Shown in pieces: positions 28,570 through 36,566 of a stretch of DNA of 64,000 bases (its first letter is position 1; each line of letters begins with the position of its first letter). The position numbers and the translations under genes are program-made. Source of the stretch: DATKZM01 sp035527975 (GTDB lineage Bacteria > Pseudomonadota > Alphaproteobacteria > JAPULJ01); NCBI GenBank assembly GCA_035527975.1, contig DATKZM010000121.1:1-64000 (forward strand), read 5' to 3'. The notes below the pieces were generated by a model, which made no database searches, was not told the origin of the DNA, and worked only from the letters and a program-made list of their open reading frames with translations.

Positions 28570-29376
28570 ATGACCAGTCCCAACCAATCGCTGACCGAGG
28601 CCGCCGTCGCGGTTCTGTCGACCGCCGACGCCGCACATAAGGCCGCTGCAAGCCGCGCCGTCGCAGCGGCCTGGTGTGACGGAACGATTGCATCGATCGG
28701 CGTGTTCACCCCGCCGGACCGCCCTGCCCGCCCGGCCACGCCCGAACTGCGGCGGCCGGGGGACATGCCCAGGCGCGGCGCGGGGCAGTCCGCGGCCGGA
28801 CGCATCGCACTGCTGCACGCGATCGCGCATATCGAGCTGAACGCGATCGATCTGGCCTGGGATATCGTCGCGCGCTTCGCCAGCGCTGACTTGCCGCGCG
28901 AATTCTTCGACGACTGGGTCAAGGTCGCGGGCGAGGAGGCCAAGCATTTCACCCTGTTGTCGGACCGCCTTGCCGCATTGGGCGCGGCTTACGGCGATCT
29001 GCCCGCGCATGACGGGCTCTGGGAAGCCGCTGAATCCACCGCGCACGATCTGCTCGCCCGGCTGGCGGTGGTGCCGCTGGTGCTCGAGGCTCGCGGGCTC
29101 GACGTGACGCCGACGATGATCGCGCGCATGACGCGCTACGAGGACCACCAGACCGCCGCCGTGCTGACCACCATCTACGAAGACGAGATCGGCCACGTCG
29201 CCATCGGCATGCGCTGGTTCGCCGGCGAATGCGAGCGCCGCGGCCTCACGCCCGAGCCAACCTGGCGCGCCCTCGTTGCCGAGCATTTCAAGGGCGCGCT
29301 CAAGCCGCCTTTCAACGACGATGCCCGCGCCCGCGCCGGCATGGGGCGCGGCTATTACGCCGACGCTCCCTCCTGA
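28570..29376 (+). CDS. DUF455 ferritin-like protein
   Basis: The 268-residue product fits the DUF455 family of ferritin-like helical bundles, related to di-iron proteins such as MiaE. Metal-ligand-type motifs are AHIELNAIDLAWD near residue 80, GEEAKHFTLL near 118, and YEDEIGHVAIGMRWF near 205, which supply the expected Glu and His residues. The enzymatic role is not settled for the family; hydroxylase activity is one idea. It starts 36 bases after bcp and is probably co-transcribed. Confidence 0.88.
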   Translation: MTSPNQSLTEAAVAVLSTADAAHKAAASRAVAAAWCDGTIASIGVFTPPDRPARPATPELRRPGDMPRRGAGQSAAGRIALLHAIAHIELNAIDLAWDIVARFASADLPREFFDDWVKVAGEEAKHFTLLSDRLAALGAAYGDLPAHDGLWEAAESTAHDLLARLAVVPLVLEARGLDVTPTMIARMTRYEDHQTAAVLTTIYEDEIGHVAIGMRWFAGECERRGLTPEPTWRALVAEHFKGALKPPFNDDARARAGMGRGYYADAPS

Positions 29377-29392
29377 AAGTGCCTGAACTCGT

Positions 29393-29854
29393 ATGGAACG
29401 CGCTTGGCAAAGCCTCGCCCGCATCTGGCGCCTCGGCGGCGGGGGCTGGCGCTGGCGTCTTTTATGGCTGAGGAATGCCACCTTCCTCGTTGGCGTCACC
29501 GGCGTCGTCACCAACGAGGCAGGCGAAATCCTGCTGCTGCGTCACCGCTTCTGGCGTGCCGGCACGTGGGGACTGCCGAGCGGTCTCGCCGAGCGCCATG
29601 AAACGATGGAGGAGGCGTTCGCCCGCGAGGTCCGCGAGGAGACCGGGCTAGAGATCGACGCGCCGAGCCTGGTGCGCGTCGTCAGTGGCTTTCGCCTGCG
29701 CCTGGAAGTGCATTTCGCCGCGCCTGTTATGGGCGGCGAGATGGTGCTCGACCGCCGCGAGATCCTGGAGGCGAAATTCTTCGCCCCGAATGAATTGCCG
29801 GACGGATTGCTGCACGCCCACCGCGAGACGGTGGCGTTGGTGCTATCTGGCTAG
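29393..29854 (+). CDS. Nudix hydrolase
   Basis: The 153-residue product has a Nudix box from Gly64 to Ile88 (G-x5-E-x7-REVREETGLEI). Nudix enzymes cleave nucleoside diphosphate-linked compounds. The N-terminus has a Trp-rich stretch (WRLGGGGWRWRLLWLR) that could be amphipathic or weakly membrane-associated. Substrate is not predictable. It starts 16 bases after the DUF455 gene. Confidence 0.9.
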   Translation: MERAWQSLARIWRLGGGGWRWRLLWLRNATFLVGVTGVVTNEAGEILLLRHRFWRAGTWGLPSGLAERHETMEEAFAREVREETGLEIDAPSLVRVVSGFRLRLEVHFAAPVMGGEMVLDRREILEAKFFAPNELPDGLLHAHRETVALVLSG

Positions 29855-29934
29855 CCAAACCAGATCGCCATAACCCGGCTCACCGAAAACGGTACTGGAC
29901 GTCCAATTCAAAGCCGAAACTGCTATCCTTGGAT

Positions 29935-30276
29935 ATGCAGGACACATACCTCTGCGAAATCGAAATGGTTTTTGAGTTGTCCGATCTGGGCGTAGTCGTG
30001 GAGCCGTCGTTTCCATGGCTCCTCTCGTTGGGCGAAACTTCGATCGAAACTCAAATCAGATTAGTGACGCCCGAACAGGAAACCATCATTTGCCGGGGAA
30101 AATTTATTCCAATGCGATTTCGACTGAGGCAGCCCGACCCCGGCAGGTCGCACCGATATGTCCTCAGTTTTCCAGACGCGCGCAAAGACGAGCTTCCAGT
30201 TGGGAGCAAGGTATTCGTTGACCGGGAAACCTACACTCGCATCCTCGGCGACCCGGGCAGCAGTCGCGATCAATAG
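29935..30276 (+). CDS. Hypothetical protein (about 113 aa)
   Basis: I do not recognise this protein. It is compact, with alternating hydrophobic strands (CEIEMVFELSDLGVVVEP, GETSIETQIRLV, FRLRQPDPGRSHRYVLSFP), and resembles a small beta-barrel such as an EF-Tu domain-2-like or PilZ-like fold, which is a guess. Base composition is somewhat lower in G+C than the genes around it, as are the neighbours to its right. It ends three bases short of the end of the convergent SDR gene. Confidence 0.55.
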   Translation: MQDTYLCEIEMVFELSDLGVVVEPSFPWLLSLGETSIETQIRLVTPEQETIICRGKFIPMRFRLRQPDPGRSHRYVLSFPDARKDELPVGSKVFVDRETYTRILGDPGSSRDQ

Positions 30277-30279
30277 CTT

Positions 30280-30978
30280 CTAAAAGTTCTCCACCCAGGG
30301 CCGTAGCTCGACCTCCCAGGTCCAGGCCGAGCGGTGCTGGCGATGGATATGGAGATAGCTTTGGGCGATCGCGTCGGGATGCAGCATGCCGTCTTCGCCG
30401 CGACCGGCAGCGCGAGGATCGCTGGTATCTCCGATGCCGCCGTCGATGACGAAATGCGCAACGTGAATGTTCTTCGGCGCCAACTCGCGCGCCATCGATT
30501 GGGCGAGCCCGCGCAGGCCGAACTTGCCCATCGCGAATGACGCCGACTGGGCATAGCCCTTGACGCTCGCCGAGGCGCCGGTGAACTGGATCGAGCCCGA
30601 GCCCTGATCGAGCATCAGCTTCGCCGCCACCTGCCCGACGAGAAAGCCGCCGTAGCAGCTGATCAGCAGCGCATTCTTGACCGCCTCGGCATCCTGCTCG
30701 ACGAAGGGCCCGCGCGTGCGCGCGCTTGGATTGTAGATGACGATGTCAGGGGTGCCCTTGTCGGCTACGGCTTGCGCGAAGAACGTCTCGACCGAATGCG
30801 GGTCCACCACATCGACGGCAAAACGTGCAGCGTCGGTCTCGCGGGCGAGCGCGTCGAGCTTGTCGACATTGCGGGCGCCCAACGCGATGCCCATGCCCTC
30901 GGATGCGAAAAGCCGCGCCAGCGAGGCCGAAAGCCCCGGCCCGACGCCGATAATGAAGGCGGTTTCCTGTCCGGCCAT
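30280..30978 (-). CDS. SDR-family protein lacking the catalytic tyrosine
   Basis: The 232-residue product has a Rossmann start (FIIGVGPGLSASLARLFA) with a Gly-rich loop and the SDR fold order. In classical SDRs a YxxxK pair is catalytic. Here the aligned position is Phe148 with Lys152 (SASFAMGKFGL), so the tyrosine is missing. The protein may be a non-classical reductase with altered chemistry or a binding protein. A run of similar sequences with Phe at this place exists in proteobacteria as far as I recall. Confidence 0.8.
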   Translation of the reverse strand: MAGQETAFIIGVGPGLSASLARLFASEGMGIALGARNVDKLDALARETDAARFAVDVVDPHSVETFFAQAVADKGTPDIVIYNPSARTRGPFVEQDAEAVKNALLISCYGGFLVGQVAAKLMLDQGSGSIQFTGASASVKGYAQSASFAMGKFGLRGLAQSMARELAPKNIHVAHFVIDGGIGDTSDPRAAGRGEDGMLHPDAIAQSYLHIHRQHRSAWTWEVELRPWVENF

Positions 30979-31327
30979 GGTGCGCTGTTCCCCTGATCGT
31001 TCGGTTGTCCGCGTTCAGATGGGACGCGGCGCACGCTCAAGCAAGCGGCGCCAGCCATAACTGTAGGGGCCGGCATCAACCTATACCGAACAATACTGTT
31101 TTGGCGTCCGAAACGTAACGTCTAACCTCTCGAGGTACTAACCGGCCTAACCGGCCTAAACGGCCAAAGATCGGCGATCGGTTGAGGCCACCGCCGAAAA
31201 GCGGACATCGTGAGTTCGCCATTCCGATGCCTTTTTAAGAGCCTCGTTAGCTTTAAGCGCGCGCATTCACACCCGCCATCACCAAACACAATTGCGCTGT
31301 TATTCTGTATATACTCTCATCGTGTCC
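30979..31327. other. Intergenic stretch with a 9-bp tandem repeat
   Basis: No gene is recognised. The notable content is CTAACCGGC repeated at 31138-31146 and 31147-31155, with a third copy having one mismatch (CTAAACGGC, 31156-31164). A promoter for the zinc-ribbon-like gene that follows may lie in the A+T-richer part at about 31245-31325. Confidence 0.5.
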
Positions 31328-31582
31328 ATGCATCACAGAGAGGACATCGAGCCCGGGTGCTTGGGTGATCTTGCTGCCGAAACCGTGGAAATGTGGAGCT
31401 GGTGCAATCGGTGTGGCCACCACGGGGTCATCCCGATCACGGAACTGCTCGCGCGGCTGGGCGCGCTCTACCCGGTGCCAAGGTTCGGCGCGCCCATGTG
31501 TTGCAGCTCATGCGGTAGCCGAGACATACACCTCCGTCCGATTTGGCCTAGCCTGGGCGTGATCGCCGGGCACCGACAGTAG
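31328..31582 (+). CDS. Small zinc-ribbon-like protein
   Basis: The 84-residue product carries two knuckle-like cysteine pairs: Cys26 and Cys29 (WCNRCGHHG) and Cys59 and Cys62 (MCCSSCGSRD), a spacing suited to one Zn(II) site. A WSWCNRCGH opening and CGSRDIHLRPIW end are typical of small zinc-ribbon proteins of unknown function. The ATG at 31328 is preferred; the frame continues up to 31292. No operon partners are apparent. Confidence 0.6.
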   Translation: MHHREDIEPGCLGDLAAETVEMWSWCNRCGHHGVIPITELLARLGALYPVPRFGAPMCCSSCGSRDIHLRPIWPSLGVIAGHRQ

Positions 31583-31637
31583 CCGCGCCAGCCATGTCTC
31601 GTTCGTTGAACTCTCCTTCCTTACGAACTCGCGGGAG

Positions 31638-31786
31638 AGAGTCTGGCGTACCGCTTAAAACGCGTCTGGTTGGAATCTTGAGGGAGATGGCGTGCATGTA
31701 AAGTCCATGGTCCCCGCTGTCGTTGCCCATTCGAGGAGGTGTTTTTCGAGGGCGGGTCAACATTGTGAATCCCAAATATGGGACCC
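31638..31786 (+). repeat. Dispersed intergenic repeat, copy 2 of 3
   Basis: Shares the AGA-TCTGGCG-ACCGC, TAAAACGCGTCTGGTTGG, CCCGCTGTCG, TTTTTCGAG and AATATGGGACCC blocks with copies at 267-417 and 33333-33477. The central part is more diverged, including small length changes. It begins about 55 bases after the zinc-ribbon-like gene. Confidence 0.72.
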
Positions 31787-31898
31787 GTGACTCGCCCATG
31801 GACTCATCATCAACGGCGGAGGGGTTCACGCGCGCGGTTGTGGCGGCATCCGACAATCCCTATCTCGTGCGCACGGCAGTTCGATCGAGGGCGCATTG

Positions 31899-32117
31899 AT
31901 GACTGACAAGAAGACTAAATCGAAGATCGAGACCGAGGCCAAACCCGTCGCCAAGGCAAAGGACGCGGGCGATGCCACGGCGGACAAGAAAACGGACACC
32001 GGCGACGCCGCCGGCGGCGCGTCCAAGAACTACAGCCGCGGCGAGAAACAGAAACCGATGACAGAAGCCTACTGCAGAAACTGGAACGCGATCTTCGGCC
32101 GGAAGTCCGGCGGATAG
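31899..32117 (+). CDS. Small lysine-rich hypothetical protein
   Basis: A 72-residue hydrophilic protein (TDKKTKSKIETEAKPVAKAK...) with a long charged, probably disordered N-terminal part and a short C-terminal motif (AYCRNWNAIFGRKSGG) that may be the conserved portion. It has no membrane segment or signal peptide. GAGGG is 8 bases upstream of ATG. Function unknown; small basic proteins like this sometimes act as DNA-associated or stress proteins, which is speculation. Confidence 0.55.
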   Translation: MTDKKTKSKIETEAKPVAKAKDAGDATADKKTDTGDAAGGASKNYSRGEKQKPMTEAYCRNWNAIFGRKSGG

Positions 32118-32170
32118 GGAGCCGACAGACCGACCTCCGACTTGCGTCGGCTGCGAAAGGGCACTCTGCT

Positions 32171-33151
32171 CTAATCCATCGCCTGGGCCAGCAGCTTGAA
32201 GGAGCGCACCCGTGCCTGGTGGTCCCAGATCGCCGCCGCGACCATCAGCTCGTCGGCGCCGGTGGCCTCGATCAGCGGTGCCAGCTTAGCCTTGATCGTC
32301 GCCGTCGAGCCGTAGAACGAGCAGGCCAGCATCGACGACACCTGCACCTTCTCCATCGGCGACCAGAAGCTCTCGATGTCGTCGACCGGCGGCGGCAGCC
32401 GGCCGCGGGTGCCGCGCACCATGCGGGTGAACTGCTGTTGCGGCGTGGTGAACAGCCGCCTCGCCTCGTCCTCGGTGTCGGAGACGATGGCGTTGCAGCC
32501 GACCATCACGTATGGCTTGGCGAGCTGCGTCGACGGTTCGAACCGCTCGCGGTAGATCGACACCGCCTGCATCAGCGCCTGCGGCGCGAAGTGCGAGGCG
32601 AAGGCGTAGGGCAGGCCGAGCATGGCGGCGAGCTGGGCCCCGTACAGGCTGGAGCCCAGAATCCACAGCGGCACGTTGGTATCCTCGCCGGGAATCGCGT
32701 GGATCGCCTGGTTCTCTTGCGGCGGGCCGAGCAGGGCTTGCAGCTCGACCACGTCCTGCGGGAAATATTCCGCCGACTCCGGGCCGCGCCGCAGCGCCGC
32801 CAGCGTGCGCTGGTCAGTGCCCGGCGCCCGGCCCAGGCCAAGGTCGATGCGGCCGGGGAACAGCGTCGCCAGTGTGCCGAACTGCTCGGCGATCACCATC
32901 GGTGAGTGGTTTGGCAGCATGATGCCGCCGGCGCCGACGCGGATCGTCTTGGTGCCGCCGGCGACGTGGCAGATGCACACGGCGGTGGCGGCGCTGGCGA
33001 TGCCGGCGAGGTTGTGGTGTTCGGCCAGCCAGAAGCGCGCGAAGCCGGCGGCCTCGGCGTGCTGTGCCAGGTCGAGCACGTTGGTCAGCGCGTCGGCCGC
33101 GGTGAAGCCTTCGCCGATGTATGCGAGGTCGAGTACGGAGAGTTGCACCAT
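32171..33151 (-). CDS. LLM-class flavin-dependent oxidoreductase
   Basis: The 326-residue product is a bacterial luciferase-like monooxygenase (MsnO8/YhbW-like group). It has LSVLDLAYIGEG at the start, HAEAAGFARFWLAEHHN, GAGGIMLPNHSPMVIAEQF, and LGLGRAPGTD, all marks of FMN-dependent members. The substrate cannot be told. The gene lies in the accessory stretch and has no obvious partner. Confidence 0.9.
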   Translation of the reverse strand: MVQLSVLDLAYIGEGFTAADALTNVLDLAQHAEAAGFARFWLAEHHNLAGIASAATAVCICHVAGGTKTIRVGAGGIMLPNHSPMVIAEQFGTLATLFPGRIDLGLGRAPGTDQRTLAALRRGPESAEYFPQDVVELQALLGPPQENQAIHAIPGEDTNVPLWILGSSLYGAQLAAMLGLPYAFASHFAPQALMQAVSIYRERFEPSTQLAKPYVMVGCNAIVSDTEDEARRLFTTPQQQFTRMVRGTRGRLPPPVDDIESFWSPMEKVQVSSMLACSFYGSTATIKAKLAPLIEATGADELMVAAAIWDHQARVRSFKLLAQAMD

Positions 33152-34036
33152 GGCGCCACTCTAACGCACGCGCGCCGTCATGCCAGCGGCCGGCAGTGTC
33201 AGACCAGTTCAAATCAACCAGCAGACCCAAGCAAACGCTGAGCTAGTAACGGAGCTCTCGACCGATTTCAGATGATGCTTCCGGTCGGTCTTGATCATCC
33301 ACCCGGGACAATCACCTTCGACATTCTGCCAGAGACTCTGGCGCACCGCATAAAACGCGTCTGATTGGAATCCTGATGGTGACTTCGGGCATGTGAGATT
33401 GATGGTTCCCGCTGTCGCCTCATTCAGGGGAGGTTTTTTTCAAGGCCGGGCAACCCTTCGAGCCGAATATGGGACCCGACCGTCACAAAAAACCTTTAAA
33501 TACACAACATGAACAAATATGCCCTGAGACGCTCTAGGATGCGCCTGAATGCGTGTTACGGCATTTGGGGTGCCGCCGCCCCGGTTACGCCCGCCCGACT
33601 TCCGAAGTTGGGTTTGGCGGTAACGGATCGGCGAGGGGCAGTGTGGAGCAGTTCAGCACAGCTATCCGCAAGCGCTGTCATATCCAACGGCTCGGCGCAC
33701 TTTCCGAACTCGGTCGCGCGCTTCACTGCTTTCGAATCGTTGAGGTCTATCAGGTATGCCATCGGGCAAGCACCGACTCGCAGGATGACTCAAAACTCGC
33801 GGAGTGCCAGGTGACTACCCCCTTCCAACCGAAAAGACCAACGAGTCTCTGCGGGCAGCCTCGGGAGTGTCAGCGCCATTGCCGAAGAGCGCCACATATG
33901 GCTACCCTGACCTGCGGAACCGGCGTTCGTCTTGGAACGTTGGTTTCCGTACACTAATGCCAGCTTAACTGCCTATCCTGGCAGCAGCACCGATCCCAAC
34001 CCGCATATAATTCCAACGCACAGTCGGAGGTGAACC
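33152..34036. other. 885-bp region without a supported gene
   Basis: Apart from copy 3 of the dispersed repeat (33333-33477) there is no feature I can name. Open frames on both strands at 33509-33957 overlap one another in different frames and lack ribosome sites or protein motifs. One minus frame (33556-33762) begins MAYLIDLNDSKAVKR and could be a fragment. The region may be decayed accessory DNA. Confidence 0.5.
33333..33477 (+). repeat. Dispersed intergenic repeat, copy 3 of 3
   Basis: Closest to copy 1: the left end AGACTCTGGCGCACCGC is identical, and the right end GAGCCGAATATGGGACCC is also shared. The central part differs by substitutions and short indels. A stop codon closes the minus-strand frame that is open in copy 1. 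Confidence 0.72.
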
Positions 34037-34723
34037 ATGCTGAAATTCTACTACAGTGCTGCGCCCAACCCGACCAAGGTCGCCTTGTTCCTGGAAGACG
34101 CCGGCCTGGACTACGAAGCGATCCCCGTCGACACCCGCATGGGCGACCAGCATAAGGCGGATTTTCTGGCGCTGAACCCCAACGCCAAGGTACCCGTGAT
34201 CGTTGACGGCGATGTTACCGTCTTCGATAGCAACGCGATCCTTTTCTACCTGGCGGAGAAGACCGGACAGTTCATGCCGGACGACTCGCCGGCTACGCGC
34301 GGCCGCATGTTGTCCTGGCTCATGTTCGTCGCTAGCGGGGTTGGTCCGTTCTCGGGCCAGGCGGTTCATTTCCAGGCCTATGCGCCGGAAAAGCTGCCAT
34401 ACGCCATCAACAGGTACCGTTTCGAAGCGCAGCGGCACTACGACATCCTGGATGCCCATCTGGCTAACAACCGCTTTATGCTCGGCGACGCCTACACTTT
34501 CGTGGACATGGATGTCTGGGGCTGGGCGCGCCTCGTTCCCAACATGCTGGGTGACGATGCACTCGAGAACCTGCCGAACCTGAAGCGGCTGGTCGACGAG
34601 ATTAGCGCCCGCCCAGCCGCGGGACGGGCGATCGCATTAAAGGATCGCCACGCCTTCAAGACTGAAATGGACGAAGAGGCCAAGCGGGCCATGTTCCCGC
34701 AGAACTACAGCACAGCGGCATGA
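34037..34723 (+). CDS. Glutathione S-transferase family protein
   Basis: The 228-residue product has an N-terminal thioredoxin-fold domain (KFYYSAAPNPTKVALFL, LNPNAKVPVIVDGD, FDSNAILFYLAEK) and a helical C-terminal domain. NPNAKVPV and the ESxAI-like DSNAI are the GSH-binding elements. The best general match is the Nu-class/YfcG-like disulfide-bond oxidoreductases, but catalytic Ser/Cys is not clear. GGAGGTGA before the ATG is a perfect ribosome site. Confidence 0.9.
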   Translation: MLKFYYSAAPNPTKVALFLEDAGLDYEAIPVDTRMGDQHKADFLALNPNAKVPVIVDGDVTVFDSNAILFYLAEKTGQFMPDDSPATRGRMLSWLMFVASGVGPFSGQAVHFQAYAPEKLPYAINRYRFEAQRHYDILDAHLANNRFMLGDAYTFVDMDVWGWARLVPNMLGDDALENLPNLKRLVDEISARPAAGRAIALKDRHAFKTEMDEEAKRAMFPQNYSTAA

Positions 34724-34805
34724 TGGCGAAGGGGCGGTTGGCTACGTCAAGCCGAGCCGGTGTGTGAGACGGTAGCGCGTTTCGGGTAGCAGGAGGCCCC
34801 ACGCG

Positions 34806-34895
34806 CATGTCCGCTTTACCCCCCAGAGCAGACATCGTCAGCCGCATGTGGAATGTCCGCTTCTAGCCGAGGCTGTTGAAGAAGTCGGTTGGGAA
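34806..34895 (+). repeat. Repeat and IS end shared with the left edge of the window
   Basis: CATGTCCGCTTTACCCCC at 34806-34823, then CTGTTGAAGAAGTCGGTTG at 34873-34891, recur at 158-114 on the other strand. Between them is a MSALPP-like open stretch; similar sequences are scattered in many alphaproteobacterial genomes. The second block marks the edge of the IS remnant that follows. Confidence 0.55.
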
Positions 34896-35125
34896 CCGGG
34901 TTCGGGGGTCCGCTCATAGAAGGAGCGGACGTTTCTTATGTCCGCTTTGGCGGGCTGCCGAGGCGGTTTTGCGTTATTGGTCTGGTTGGATGAGGCTTTA
35001 CGGCATGGCTCAGCCCATCATGGCTCAGGCCATCATGGGCTGTGGCGGCGGTCTCGTGGTGTGCTTGGCAAGCCTTTTCAGGTTCTGGACGGTAGCGGTC
35101 AGGAGGAACTCGTCCCTGGCGCCGG
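34873..35125 (-). pseudogene. IS1182-like transposase remnant (C-terminus only)
   Basis: On the minus strand about 33 codons (35123 down to 35025) encode GARDEFLLTATVQNLKRLAK and a short end, a pattern I know from the C-terminus of IS1182/IS5-type DDE transposases. The rest of the gene is missing. Downstream on that strand, to 34873, comes the non-coding end and an IS-terminus-like CTGTTGAA. The break is within a few tens of bases of the ligase start at 35141. Confidence 0.6.
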
Positions 35126-35140
35126 TGGGCCGATCATTGT

Positions 35141-36475
35141 GTGGCGCGCGGCCAATACTCGGATGCGGCCTGGAGGAAGGACAGCGTGCTCGATCTAGAT
35201 CTGCCGAAATCCCGCGAAGACATCGCACGCATTCAGAGCGAACGAAAACCTGTGGCGCTGCGCCAGGCGATGCGGTCGCAATTCTATCGCGGCAAGCTCG
35301 ACGGCGTGCGGGCGGATCGGCTCGACGAACCCGAGGAATGGGCGAAGATCCCGATCACCGACAAGGAAACCCTGCGCGAGATCTCGCCCGACCGTTTTAC
35401 CGAACAAATCTGCATCGCTGGGAACGACGAAATCGCCGAGTACTGGCGCTCCGGTGGTGCCACGGGCGTGCCGCTGTTCTATCCGCGCACCTTCAGGGAT
35501 ATGGAGTTTGCCCTGCTGCAGCTCACGCGGTGTTGGATCTGTGCCGGCGTGCAGCCGGGCGACGTCTGTCACATGTCGTTTCCCCTGGGCGTGCATCCGG
35601 CGGGCCAGCTTTGGGCGCGCACCGCCAATCTGGCGGATATCGGCGTCATCTGGGTTGGCGCCGGCGCGAACACGCCATCAGAGGTGCAGATCGAGCTGCT
35701 CCAGCGCCTGAAGCCGACCGTCTGGATGGGTATGCCGAGCTACGGCCTGCATCTCGCAAATCTGGCCGAGGCCAAGGGCATCGACCTCGCCGGATCGTCG
35801 GTGCGCAGGGTGTTGGTCGGTGCCGAAGCGCTGTCGGCGGCGAAACGCGAAAAGCTCGAACGCATGTGGGGCGCAGAGGTCAACGACCTCTTCGGCATGA
35901 CCGAGATCGGCATCCTTGGCAGCGACAGCGCCGTGCATGAGGGCTTCCACATCCAGACCGACCAGGCCTTCTTCGAGGTCGTCGACGAGGACACCGGGCT
36001 CCCCGTGGAGCCGGGACAGCCGGGCCTCATGGTGATCACGCCACTGTGGCTCAACAATGCCACGCCCTTCCTGCGCTGGAGCTCGGGTGACATCGTCACC
36101 ATCCATGAGCAGTCCAGCGCCAGCGGACCATTTGCAGTGTTCCCAGTCATGCGCCACGCGCACCGGACGGCCGGCTTCTTTAAAATCCGCGGTGTCAACA
36201 TCAACCACGCCGAGTTCGAAGACTTCATGTTCCGCATCCGCGAGGTCAACGATTTCAAGGTGGAGCTGCGGACAGAGGAAGACCGCGAGGTCCTCAAGCT
36301 GGCCGTCGAACTCAAGCGCGGTGCGGCGGTGACGCCGTTGATTGACAAGCTGGCCGGCGAGGTGCGCAGCGTCTTCGAGGTGCGCCCGGACATCGAGGTG
36401 CTCGCCACTGGTACGCTCGCCAAGGAGTTCGAAGCGAGCGTCAAGGCGCCGCGCTTCGTCGACCTCCGCGAATAG
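35141..36475 (+). CDS. Phenylacetate-CoA-ligase-like adenylate-forming enzyme
   Basis: The 444-residue product belongs to the AMP-binding family, nearest to phenylacetate-CoA ligases, which join an aryl acid to CoA via an acyl-AMP. Motifs: YWRSGGATGVPLFYPRT as the phosphate-binding P-loop, DLFGMTEIGILG for the AMP site, and LRWSSGDI-like followed by a C-terminal lid (KIRGVNINHAEFEDFM). The start is a GTG at 35141, right where the IS remnant ends, and no ribosome site is seen; the N-terminus may have been trimmed by the insertion. Substrate unknown. It is flanked by IS and recombinase scars. Confidence 0.8.
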   Translation: MARGQYSDAAWRKDSVLDLDLPKSREDIARIQSERKPVALRQAMRSQFYRGKLDGVRADRLDEPEEWAKIPITDKETLREISPDRFTEQICIAGNDEIAEYWRSGGATGVPLFYPRTFRDMEFALLQLTRCWICAGVQPGDVCHMSFPLGVHPAGQLWARTANLADIGVIWVGAGANTPSEVQIELLQRLKPTVWMGMPSYGLHLANLAEAKGIDLAGSSVRRVLVGAEALSAAKREKLERMWGAEVNDLFGMTEIGILGSDSAVHEGFHIQTDQAFFEVVDEDTGLPVEPGQPGLMVITPLWLNNATPFLRWSSGDIVTIHEQSSASGPFAVFPVMRHAHRTAGFFKIRGVNINHAEFEDFMFRIREVNDFKVELRTEEDREVLKLAVELKRGAAVTPLIDKLAGEVRSVFEVRPDIEVLATGTLAKEFEASVKAPRFVDLRE

Positions 36476-36566
36476 CGCATCGGCCCGCCGGTTGCCCGAC
36501 GAGCGGGTCGAGCAAATGCCCGACTTTACTCAGCGGCTGAACGAGACCACCAGGTGGGCTGGTTAA

